Source: Achromobacter sp. RTa (GTDB lineage: Bacteria > Pseudomonadota > Gammaproteobacteria > Burkholderiales > Burkholderiaceae_B). Taken from it: 64,000 bases of DNA. The notes beneath the pieces are model-generated. The model made no database searches. It had not been told where the DNA came from and worked only from the letters and a program-made list of their open reading frames with translations. Below are positions 8,912 to 16,005 of the stretch, piece by piece. The position numbers and the translations under genes are program-made. The first letter of the stretch is position 1. The number at the start of each line of letters is the position of its first letter. Where the stretch lies: positions 1,094,707 through 1,158,706 of the forward strand of contig NZ_JPYO01000042.1 in NCBI RefSeq assembly GCF_000757485.1. The letters run 5' to 3'.

Positions 8912-9016
8912 GATGCGGATTCTATGGATAAGACCGCTATGGTAGCCGGACCTGGACGAATCCCGGCCGCGGCGGCAAACTGGTTCAAGGTGTATCAACG
9001 CCCGCGGAGCCTTCCC

Positions 9017-9649
9017 ATGACCCTTGCAACCCTGCTGCTTTTCATCCTGGCCTCGGCCATTACCATCATCACGCCGGGCCCCACGGTGCTGCTCGCCATG
9101 AGCAACGGCTCGCGCCACGGCGTGCGCGCGGCCTGCTGGGGCATGGCAGGCGCGGTGCTGGCCGACCTGATCCTGATCGGCACGGTGGCCTCAGGGCTGG
9201 GCGTGGTGCTGGCGGCCTCCGAAGTCGCGTTCCAGTTCATCAAATGGGCCGGGGCAGCCTATCTGGCCTACCTGGGATGGAAGATGCTGCGCTCGGACGC
9301 GGCGCTGGTCATGCCGTCCGCCCAGCCGGACGCCGCCCGCCCCGGCGGGTTGGCCCTGGGCCTGCGCAGCTTCGCCGTGGCGATCACCAACCCCAAGGCG
9401 CTGCTGTTCATGTCCGCCTTCCTGCCGCAATTCATCAATCCCGCCGCGCCCCTGTTCGCGCAGTACGCCATCCTGGCCAGCGTCATGGCGCTCATGAACG
9501 TCGCCGTGATGCTTGCCTATGCGGCGCTGGGCGCGCAGCTGGTGCGCGCGTTCCGGGGCGCGGGCCTGCGCTGGCTGAACCGCGCCTGCGGCGGCTTGCT
9601 GATCGGCCTGGCGGGCACCCTGGCGCTGTACCGGCGCGGCGGCCCTTGA
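9017..9649 (+). CDS. LysE/RhtB family amino-acid or metabolite exporter
   Basis: This 210-residue inner-membrane protein belongs to the LysE/RhtB translocator family, which exports amino acids or related compounds. The N-terminus MTLATLLLFILASAITIITP is followed by GPTVLLAMSNGSRHGVR, the family signature. The usual six hydrophobic segments can be traced, and AYLAYLGWKML with AVAITNPKALLFMSAFLPQF are characteristic. The frame is open far upstream over antisense rsmB, but the family start is the ATG at 9017. It is divergent from rsmB and stands alone. Substrate cannot be assigned. Confidence 0.9.
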   Translation: MTLATLLLFILASAITIITPGPTVLLAMSNGSRHGVRAACWGMAGAVLADLILIGTVASGLGVVLAASEVAFQFIKWAGAAYLAYLGWKMLRSDAALVMPSAQPDAARPGGLALGLRSFAVAITNPKALLFMSAFLPQFINPAAPLFAQYAILASVMALMNVAVMLAYAALGAQLVRAFRGAGLRWLNRACGGLLIGLAGTLALYRRGGP

Positions 9650-9697
9650 TCTTGCGCAAGCCAGCGCCCCAGAAAGCGTCCGCCATGGCCGCCGACC

Positions 9698-9734
9698 GGG
9701 CATGAATTGAGAACTCTGTTCTAAAATGATGAAC
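9698..9734. promoter_or_regulatory. Putative IclR operator in front of iclR
   Basis: GTTCTAAAATGATGAAC at 9718-9734 has the form GTTC-N9-GAAC, identical in layout to sites at 14134-14150 and 14298-14314. Exactly 20 bp upstream (9698-9714) is a half-conserved copy ending in GAAC. The site lies about 50 bp before the iclR start codon, where autoregulation of IclR-family genes is common. It is an in-sequence motif; the binding protein is inferred. Confidence 0.6.
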
Positions 9735-9786
9735 AAATCTCGCGGCATCCCCCCATCCCGGCCAGCCTTCGACAGGAGTCTCACCA

Positions 9787-10581
9787 TTGGAACCCTCCAA
9801 GTCCCCTACGCCAGCTGATTCGGCAAGTCCGCAGTCCGGGTCGCTTCCCAAAGGACTCATGATGCTCGAACTGATGTCGGGCGAGGGCGAACCCATGGGG
9901 GTTACGGCCCTGGCGCGGCACATGGAAATGCCCAAGAGCGGCGTGCACCGGCTGCTGCAGGTGCTGCGCGCGGCTGGCTGGGTGCGCCAGACTGCCGCCG
10001 GGGAATACGAGTGCACCCTGAAGCTCTGGGAACTGGGCCAGCGCGTGGCAAACCGCGTCGATCTGCGCAGCGCGGCAGCGCCGGCCATGCGCGAGCTGGC
10101 TGCGCAAACGCGCGAGACCATCCTGCTGTCCATCATGGACGGAATAGAGGTGCTGTACCTGGACGTCATAGACAGCCCCCAGCCGGTCCGCGCCCATACG
10201 AAGCCCGGCGACCGCGTGCCGGCTTTCTGCATGGCGACGGGCAAGGCCATGCTGGCCTATGCCTCTTCAGCCCTCATCGACCGGATCATGGAAAACCTCC
10301 AAATATTCACCTCCATGACCATCACCACGCGCGACCAGCTCGACAAGGAGCTGGAACAGGTGCGCCGCAAGGGGGTGGCATACAACCGGGGCGAATGGGG
10401 CGGCGGAGTACGGGGCATCGCCGCGCCGATCTTCGACGCCCATGGCGCGTGCATCGCCGCCATCAGCGTCGGCGCGCCCGGCGAACGCATGACCGAAGCC
10501 GTCAGGCGCAGCGTCGCTCCTCTGGTGATCGACGCAGCCCGGAACATCTCGCGGGAACTCGGCCATACCCCCGCCTCCTGA
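9787..10581 (+). CDS. IclR family transcriptional regulator
   Basis: This 264-residue regulator has an N-terminal winged helix-turn-helix (about residues 18-80; MGVTALARHMEMPKSGVHRLLQVL) and a C-terminal IclR effector-binding domain (about 95-260). The latter includes the typical FCMATGKAMLAY and GEWGGGVRGIAAPIFD segments. The start is TTG, preferred because AGGAG at 9774-9778 sits 8 bases before it and no in-frame ATG covers the full N-terminus. It is followed convergently by the class II aldolase gene. Matching operator-like motifs here and at 14114-14314 make it the probable regulator of the whole catabolic island. Its ligand is unknown. Confidence 0.93.
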   Translation: MEPSKSPTPADSASPQSGSLPKGLMMLELMSGEGEPMGVTALARHMEMPKSGVHRLLQVLRAAGWVRQTAAGEYECTLKLWELGQRVANRVDLRSAAAPAMRELAAQTRETILLSIMDGIEVLYLDVIDSPQPVRAHTKPGDRVPAFCMATGKAMLAYASSALIDRIMENLQIFTSMTITTRDQLDKELEQVRRKGVAYNRGEWGGGVRGIAAPIFDAHGACIAAISVGAPGERMTEAVRRSVAPLVIDAARNISRELGHTPAS

Positions 10582-10599
10582 TCGGCGCGGGCGCGGCGC

Positions 10600-11373
10600 T
10601 CAAGTATCGTAACCAGGAAGTTCGCGGTCCAGGCGCCTCAACAGGCCCGGCCAGGCCATTGCCGGGCCATGTCCCTGGGTGGCGGCCCGCACCTGCTCTC
10701 GGGCCGTGGCGATGATGGCGGGATCGATGCGGCTCAGCGCCTGCCCCCCAGCCAGCGCGCGGACCTGGATACTGCAGACCGCCTCGAACAGATACATGAA
10801 CACAAAGGCTTCGCCGATGCTCCTGCCCACCGTGAGCAGGCCGTGGTTGCGCAGCATCAGGAAATCGTTGCCACCCAGCGAGCTGACAAGGCGGGGCTTC
10901 TCGTCCTCGCGCAAGGCGATGCCCTCGTAGTCGTGATAGCCCAGACTCTGCAGCACCAGTATCGATTGCTGCGACAAGGGCAGAACGCCTTCAATCTGTG
11001 CTGAAACCGCGGTTCCATTCAGCGTGTGCGTATGCATCACGCATTCAGCGTCGTGGCGCGCCGCGTGGATCGCGCTGTGTATGGTGAAACCCGCGGGATT
11101 GACCTCATGCGGGGAATCGTCCAGCTTGTTGCCGTCGAGGTCCACCGTGATCAGGCTGGAGGCGGTGACCTCTTCGAACAGCAGCCCATACGGATTGATC
11201 AGGAAACGGTCTTGGGCGCCCGGAAGTCGGGCGCTGATGTGCGTGGCGATCAGGTCGTCCCACTTGAACAGCGCGGTCAGGCGGTAGGCGGCGGCCAGCT
11301 CCACCCGGCGCCGCCATTCCGCCTCGCTGAATTTCCCGGATGGAGCCGCCTTGGTTTTCCCGATCGACGTCAT
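10600..11373 (-). CDS. Class II aldolase/adducin family protein
   Basis: This is a cytosolic, metal-dependent aldolase-fold enzyme of 257 residues. Family members cleave or decarboxylate hydroxy- or sugar-acid substrates (L-fuculose-phosphate aldolase fold). The metal-binding HTH motif appears as MHTHTLNGTAV, and the second site as LRNHGLLTVG. The start at 11373 (MTSIGKTKAAPS) is chosen because AAGGGG lies just before it; a longer frame begins at 11412. It is the last gene of the leftward unit that starts with the binding-protein gene, so it probably acts on a product of the imported compound. Exact reaction unknown. Confidence 0.87.
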   Translation of the reverse strand: MTSIGKTKAAPSGKFSEAEWRRRVELAAAYRLTALFKWDDLIATHISARLPGAQDRFLINPYGLLFEEVTASSLITVDLDGNKLDDSPHEVNPAGFTIHSAIHAARHDAECVMHTHTLNGTAVSAQIEGVLPLSQQSILVLQSLGYHDYEGIALREDEKPRLVSSLGGNDFLMLRNHGLLTVGRSIGEAFVFMYLFEAVCSIQVRALAGGQALSRIDPAIIATAREQVRAATQGHGPAMAWPGLLRRLDRELPGYDT

Positions 11374-11415
11374 TGGTTCCCCTTTCCTTGAATACGCCGG
11401 CTTCCTGGCCACGGC

Positions 11416-12171
11416 TCACCGCCAGCGCAGCAGCGCGTTCTCCAGGACGTTCATCAGGCCGTTGATGCCGGCGCCGGTCAGCGCCAGAAGCAGCAAGATG
11501 CCCAGCACGCCGTTCGTGTTGAACTGCGACGACAGCAAGCTCAGCTGCTGCCCCAGGCCGTGCTCCGACGCAATGATCTCGCCGCCGACGACGCCCAGCA
11601 GGGAATACACCAGGCCCAGCCTGAGCCCCGCGAAGATGGTGGGCACGGCGGTCGGCAGCGTGAAATGGATGAATTTGCGCCACGGGCTGGCGCCCAGCGT
11701 GACCGCAAGCACGGAATGATCCTGGCTGACGCTGCGTCCGCCGGCCACGGTGCCCGACAGCACGATGAAATAGCACAGGCTGAATCCGATCGCCACCTTG
11801 GACGCCAGCCCCAGGCCGAACCAGATGAGGAACAGGGGCGCCAGGGCGATGCGGGGCATGGAGTTGACCGCGGCCAGGATGGGCTCGAAGGCCCGCTCCA
11901 TCCGCGGGCTTATCACGAACAACACCCCGGTTGCGATCGCGGCGAGCGTGCCGAGCGCAAATGCGGCCAGGGTGCCGAGCATCGTCCATCCGAAGTCGAC
12001 GAGCAAGATGCCGTCTCCGAAGAGGTTTTCCCGGAGATAGGCCGCGATGCCCATGGGGCTGCCGATCAGGAGCTGGTCGACCCACGACAGGGAGGCCGCC
12101 AGTTGCCACAGGGCGACCAGCCCGGCCACCGCCAGGGCGCGGTCGACATAAGTTTGTGTCCTAGTGTTCAT
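11416..12171 (-). CDS. NitT/TauT-type ABC transporter permease
   Basis: This 251-residue inner-membrane permease has about six hydrophobic segments and the BPD_transp_1 coupling loop EAA-like stretch VTLGASPWRKFIHFTLPTAV, placing it in the nitrate/sulfonate/taurine group (SsuC/TauC type). It starts 10 bp after the ATPase gene and ends 42 bp before the aldolase start, so the genes form one transcription unit. It imports the substrate delivered by the binding protein encoded upstream. The substrate class cannot be read from the permease alone. Confidence 0.92.
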   Translation of the reverse strand: MNTRTQTYVDRALAVAGLVALWQLAASLSWVDQLLIGSPMGIAAYLRENLFGDGILLVDFGWTMLGTLAAFALGTLAAIATGVLFVISPRMERAFEPILAAVNSMPRIALAPLFLIWFGLGLASKVAIGFSLCYFIVLSGTVAGGRSVSQDHSVLAVTLGASPWRKFIHFTLPTAVPTIFAGLRLGLVYSLLGVVGGEIIASEHGLGQQLSLLSSQFNTNGVLGILLLLALTGAGINGLMNVLENALLRWR

Positions 12172-12181
12172 GCCTGCCTCG

Positions 12182-13060
12182 TCAATTGCCCATCGCTTCG
12201 TCCAGCTTCTCCCAGACCTTGGCGTGCAGGCGATGGAATGCCGGATCCTTCTGCAGCGACTTCACCGACCGGGGCCGGGGAAGATCGATGCGGACATCGG
12301 CCACGATGCGGCCGGGACGGGCGCTCATCACGATCACCCGATCGGAGATGGCGACCGCCTCCCCCAGGTCGTGCGTGACGAACATCACGGTCCTGGCCTG
12401 CGCCTGCCAAAGATCCAGCAGCACTTCCTCCAGCTGGATCTTCGTCAATGAATCCAGGGCTCCGAAGGGCTCGTCCATGAGCAGGATCGGCGAATCCATG
12501 CTGAAGGTCCGCGCCAGCGCCACGCGCTGGCGCATGCCGTGGGACAACTGCTTGGGATAGGCCTTCTCGAACGCCCCCAGACCCACCCGGTCCAGCAGCT
12601 TGCGCGCGATCTCGCGCCGCCGCGGCATCAGCTGCCCGCGGATCTCGCCGGCAAGCTCGACATTGGCGAGCGCCGAGCGCCACGGGCATAACGCATCCCG
12701 CGCCAGCATGTACGCAACGTCGCGGTTGCCAGCCTCCGGCGCCTTGCCCAGGACCTGGCACCGGCCGCTGTACATTTTGGCGGGAATCAGGCCCGCAGCG
12801 ATATTGAGCAAGGTGGTCTTGCCGCAGCCGCTGGGCCCCACGATGGACACGAACTCGCCGGGCGCGATGTCCAGGCTGACGTCGTCGAGCGCCTGGACAT
12901 CCCCGTTGAAGCGGATCGACATGCCGGCAAAGCCGATAGCGCGCGCCAGGGCGGCTTCCGGCGCGGCCGCGCCGGAAGCCGCCCCGCGACGCGGCGTCGC
13001 GCCGTCATGGTCGATCACCGATTGGTCTGCGTACATCCTCGACATGGCCCCCGACATCAT
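12182..13060 (-). CDS. NitT/TauT-type ABC transporter ATP-binding protein
   Basis: This 292-residue ATPase has Walker A GPSGCGKTT, Walker B ILLMDEPFGALD and the switch histidine in MFVTHD. The signature motif reads LSHGMRQRV instead of the common LSGGMRQRV. The G-to-H change at the third position is unusual but the rest of the motif is intact. A tail of about 40 residues rich in Ala and Gly precedes the ABC domain. The start at 13060 overlaps the stop of the binding-protein gene (ATGA). Open frame further upstream is antisense to that gene. It energises import with the adjacent permease. Confidence 0.93.
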   Translation of the reverse strand: MMSGAMSRMYADQSVIDHDGATPRRGAASGAAAPEAALARAIGFAGMSIRFNGDVQALDDVSLDIAPGEFVSIVGPSGCGKTTLLNIAAGLIPAKMYSGRCQVLGKAPEAGNRDVAYMLARDALCPWRSALANVELAGEIRGQLMPRRREIARKLLDRVGLGAFEKAYPKQLSHGMRQRVALARTFSMDSPILLMDEPFGALDSLTKIQLEEVLLDLWQAQARTVMFVTHDLGEAVAISDRVIVMSARPGRIVADVRIDLPRPRSVKSLQKDPAFHRLHAKVWEKLDEAMGN

Positions 13061-14055
13061 GGCGCACCGCTGTAGACGATGCTCGAGACGCTGGGCTTGG
13101 ACTCGATCAGGTGCTGCGCGGCAAGATAGTCGATGACGCCCTGGACCGCCGGACGGCTGAGCTTGCCGTCGCCCATCTGGGCAATGTCGTTGTCGACCCA
13201 GCTGCGGCGTACGCCCTCCGCATCCGGAATATCCCCGAGAGTCATGCTCGGCCCCAGGATTTTCATGACTTCCCCGCGGTTGCCGGAATCGCGGATCCAG
13301 GCGTTGGCCTCGCTCATCGCCGCGATGAACCGCCGCACCAGCTCCGGATTTTCCTCGATCATTTCCGAGCGCATCGCCATGGCCACGCTGGCTCCGTCCA
13401 TCGCCTTGAGCTCCGGCGGCCACTCGACCGTATCGGCATCGAACACCAGCTGGCAGGTTTTGGCGACCACACAGATCTGCTTGAGCGGGTTCATGATCAT
13501 CATGGCATCGACGCTCTTGCCCACGGTGAGCGCCGTGTACGCCGTCGAAGGCCCGCCGACCGGGATCACGGTGAAGTCAGACGGCTTCATGCCGGCAGCC
13601 TTCGCCAGGGACATGAAGTGCATCTCGGTCTGGGCGCCCCTTATGGTCACCCCGATGCGCTTGCCCTTGAGCTGCTCCAGGGTTCCTTTGACACCGGCCT
13701 GCTTCAGTTCCAGGTCGTTGCGCGCAACCAGCGATAGCGTCAGGGGTTGATAGCCGGCGTAGACCAACTGGATCCTGGCTCCTCGCGCAATGCCCATGAC
13801 CAGGCTATCGGTCCCGACGAAGGCGACGTCGATGGACTTCCCCACCAGCGCCTGCAGCCCCAGCGGGCCGCTGTTGATGTACTTGATTTCGCAATCCAGC
13901 CCGTTGCGTTCGCACATTCCCGTTTTGGCGGCGACCACCGCCGCCGCGTTTCCATAGGTTCCTTGGTATTGCTGGATGACCACCTTGTCTCTCGCGTGCG
14001 CGGAGAACGCGATCGGAAAGAGGATTGCAGCGACTGCAGCGGAAAACTTTTGCAT
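13057..14055 (-). CDS. ABC transporter substrate-binding protein (NMT1/THI5-like)
   Basis: This is a periplasmic solute-binding protein of 332 residues. Residues 1-22 form a clear signal peptide ending AHA, so the mature chain starts near RDKVV. The fold-type stretches YINSGPLGLQALVGKSIDVAF and LEQLKGKRIGV fit the NMT1/SsuA group that binds sulfonates, pyrimidines, nitrate or aromatic acids. It is the first gene of the leftward unit that continues with ATPase, permease and aldolase. Paired GTTC-N9-GAAC motifs lie 59-95 bp upstream. A longer open frame to 14226 has no support, since the signal peptide fixes the start. Confidence 0.93.
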   Translation of the reverse strand: MQKFSAAVAAILFPIAFSAHARDKVVIQQYQGTYGNAAAVVAAKTGMCERNGLDCEIKYINSGPLGLQALVGKSIDVAFVGTDSLVMGIARGARIQLVYAGYQPLTLSLVARNDLELKQAGVKGTLEQLKGKRIGVTIRGAQTEMHFMSLAKAAGMKPSDFTVIPVGGPSTAYTALTVGKSVDAMMIMNPLKQICVVAKTCQLVFDADTVEWPPELKAMDGASVAMAMRSEMIEENPELVRRFIAAMSEANAWIRDSGNRGEVMKILGPSMTLGDIPDAEGVRRSWVDNDIAQMGDGKLSRPAVQGVIDYLAAQHLIESKPSVSSIVYSGAP

Positions 14056-14113
14056 GGCTGTGCTCTTGAGGTTGCAAGGAAGAAGGGCGTATCGATGGCA
14101 GCCGGATTTTGAC

Positions 14114-14150
14114 GTTCTATTATTGTTAACGCAGTTCCTATTTGTTGAAC
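14114..14150. promoter_or_regulatory. Paired putative IclR operators, transporter side
   Basis: GTTCTATTATTGTTAAC (14114-14130) and GTTCCTATTTGTTGAAC (14134-14150) are two copies of GTTC-N9-GAAC, the first with one mismatch in the right arm. Their starts are exactly 20 bp apart, about two helical turns, so a dimer-of-dimers on one DNA face is plausible. They lie in the 278-bp divergent promoter region, close to the transporter-aldolase unit. Confidence 0.65.
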
Positions 14151-14277
14151 TGATTATAGGCAGCCTCTTTCGAGTGTCAATAGTGTTTCCCCGAAGTCCA
14201 GGCCTCTCCATCAATGCTCTCCGCAAGTTCGCGGCGGGCTTTTTTTCTTGACGCGCCGGAAATTGCTCTCATATCAT

Positions 14278-14314
14278 GTTCACACTATCAGAATGTTGTT
14301 CACCATATCAGAAC
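14278..14314. promoter_or_regulatory. Paired putative IclR operators, catabolic-gene side
   Basis: GTTCACACTATCAGAAT (14278-14294) and GTTCACCATATCAGAAC (14298-14314) are again 20 bp apart and share the GTTC-N9-GAAC form, with one mismatch in the first. They lie 20-56 bp before the flavin reductase ATG, a position suited to repression, or to activation from just upstream depending on the start of transcription. A near-perfect ribosome site AGGAGGTGA follows at 14322-14330. Confidence 0.65.
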
Positions 14315-14333
14315 AATCTTCAGGAGGTGAAAA

Positions 14334-14903
14334 ATGCAGACAAGCAACGACATGAGCACCTGCGCGGCGCCTGGCGGCCTGCTCCTGAGCACCGATTGGG
14401 ACAAGCGCAGCCTGCGCACGACACTCGGCCGATTTGCCACGGGCGTGACCATCGTCACGACGCGCGGCCCGGACGGTTCCTGCATCGGCCTGACCGTGAA
14501 CTCGTTCAGCGCCCTGTCGCTGGATCCCCCCCTGGTGCTTTGGAGCCTGGGCAAATCGCAAGGCAGCCTGGAGGCCTTCCGCAATTGCTCGCAGTTCGCC
14601 ATCAATGTGCTTTCCGAATCCCAGATCGCCCTGTCGCAACGCTTCTCCAGTCCCATCGCGGACCGGTTCGCGGGAGTGGAGTTCGCCTGCTCCGATGACG
14701 GCATCCCCCTGATCGGCGGTTGCGCCGCGTACTTCCTGTGCAACAGCTACCAACACATGGAGCTGGGCGACCACCTGCTGTTCGTAGGCCAGGTCGAAAG
14801 GCTGGGCATGACCCGCGACCGCGCGCTTCTGTTCCATGACGGCGCGTACGGCATCCCAGCCTCCCACCCCGAATGGCGCCCGCAATCGCCGTCGGTGTCC
14901 TGA
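14334..14903 (+). CDS. Flavin reductase family protein
   Basis: This 189-residue protein has the FMN-binding split-barrel of NAD(P)H:flavin oxidoreductases (HpaC-like). The typical signatures are RFATGVTIVTTRGPDG, LTVNSFSALSLDPPLVL and the C-terminal DHLLFVGQVERL. Such proteins supply reduced FMN or FAD to a separate monooxygenase. It is the first gene of the rightward operon. The acyl-CoA-dehydrogenase-fold protein two genes downstream is the likely partner, forming a two-component flavin monooxygenase; that pairing is inferred. A strong Shine-Dalgarno sequence (AGGAGGTGA) is 3 bases before the ATG. Confidence 0.92.
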   Translation: MQTSNDMSTCAAPGGLLLSTDWDKRSLRTTLGRFATGVTIVTTRGPDGSCIGLTVNSFSALSLDPPLVLWSLGKSQGSLEAFRNCSQFAINVLSESQIALSQRFSSPIADRFAGVEFACSDDGIPLIGGCAAYFLCNSYQHMELGDHLLFVGQVERLGMTRDRALLFHDGAYGIPASHPEWRPQSPSVS

Positions 14904-14915
14904 GGCGGCCCCGAA

Positions 14916-15971
14916 ATGGAGACAGCCATGCTCGCTCAGCCCGAAGGAAAATGGATCAGCAGCTTCGCGTGCAACTTCGCGGCCTGCGGCATCGGTCCGG
15001 GCACCGAGGTCGCTCTGCTTTGCGAAACACAGTCGCGCGCGGCCAACGTGATGACCGCCAGGCTGGCGCTCGCTCAGCTGGGCGCGGCCTGCGTGACGGT
15101 CGAGGTGCCCACGCCGCCCCAGACCGAGATCGTCCCGGTGCGCTCCACCGGCGCGTCCGACGCCATCCAGCATTCCAGGGCGGTCATCGCCGCGCTGTCG
15201 AATGTCGAGGTCGTGGTCGACTGCACCGTCGAGGGCCTGCTCCACGCGCCCGAACTGCCGCAGATCCTGAAATCGGGCGCGCGGCTCATGATGGTGAGCA
15301 ATGAGCACCCGGAAATCCTGGAGCGCCTGGGCACCGATCCAGAAATGGAGGCCCGAGTGCAGTCAGGCGTGGCGCTCATCCGCGCGGCCAGGCAGATGCA
15401 TGTCACCTCCGATGCCGGGACCGACCTGCGCATCTCGCTGGAGAACTGCCCTGCCGGCGGCAACTGGGGGTATTGCACCTTGCCCGGCACGCGCTCGCAT
15501 TGGCCCGGCGGCCTTATCGCGACCTTCCCCAATCCGGGCGGCGTCAACGGCCAGCTGCATCTGCGCCCGGGCGACGCCAATCTGACCTTCAAGCGCTACT
15601 TCGAAAGTGAAGTGGTGCTGACCATAGAGGATGACTTCGTGGTCGGGATCGATGGCAAGGGGCTGGACGCGGAACTGCTGCGCAGCTATTTCGCCGCCTG
15701 GAACGACCGCAATGCCTACGCCGTATCCCACGTGGGCTGGGGCATGAACCCGCGCGCGCGCTGGGATTCGATGGTCATGTACGACAAGGCGGACACCAAC
15801 GGCACCGAACAGCGCGTCTTTGCAGGCAACTTCCTGTTTTCGACCGGCGCCAACGAGCATGCCGGCCGGTTCACCAAAGGTCATTTCGACATTCCCATGC
15901 GGGGCTGCTCCATCGCGCTGGACGGACGTCCGGTCGTCGAGCGCGGCCAGTTGCTGGGCGAATTGAAATAG
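14916..15971 (+). CDS. NicX-like non-haem iron ring-cleavage dioxygenase
   Basis: This 351-residue protein resembles 2,5-dihydroxypyridine 5,6-dioxygenase (NicX/PicD, about 350 residues) of the M29-peptidase-like fold. The best-matching stretches are MHVTSDAGTD (161-170), HWPGGLIATFPN (195-206) and FAGNFLFSTG (302-311). H272 in SHVGWG and the pair H323/D325 in GHFDIP match in order and spacing the iron ligands known for NicX (His, then about 52 residues to His-x-Asp). An alternative start at 14928 has a better ribosome site (GGAG, 6 bases). It probably opens a hydroxylated N-heteroaromatic or related ring, but the substrate may differ from 2,5-dihydroxypyridine. Confidence 0.82.
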   Translation: METAMLAQPEGKWISSFACNFAACGIGPGTEVALLCETQSRAANVMTARLALAQLGAACVTVEVPTPPQTEIVPVRSTGASDAIQHSRAVIAALSNVEVVVDCTVEGLLHAPELPQILKSGARLMMVSNEHPEILERLGTDPEMEARVQSGVALIRAARQMHVTSDAGTDLRISLENCPAGGNWGYCTLPGTRSHWPGGLIATFPNPGGVNGQLHLRPGDANLTFKRYFESEVVLTIEDDFVVGIDGKGLDAELLRSYFAAWNDRNAYAVSHVGWGMNPRARWDSMVMYDKADTNGTEQRVFAGNFLFSTGANEHAGRFTKGHFDIPMRGCSIALDGRPVVERGQLLGELK

Positions 15972-16005
15972 CCGGCCTTCCCTTTCCCCACGGAGACAGC
16001 AGAAC

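Noticed and set aside
7613..9649. 678-residue protein ending in a LysE domain
   Set aside because: The first 468 codons are antisense to rsmB; the LysE start is the ATG at 9017.
14221..14252. Intrinsic terminator (CCGC...GCGG then T-run) in the divergent region
   Set aside because: The stem is only about four base pairs and no upstream gene reads into it on the plus strand.
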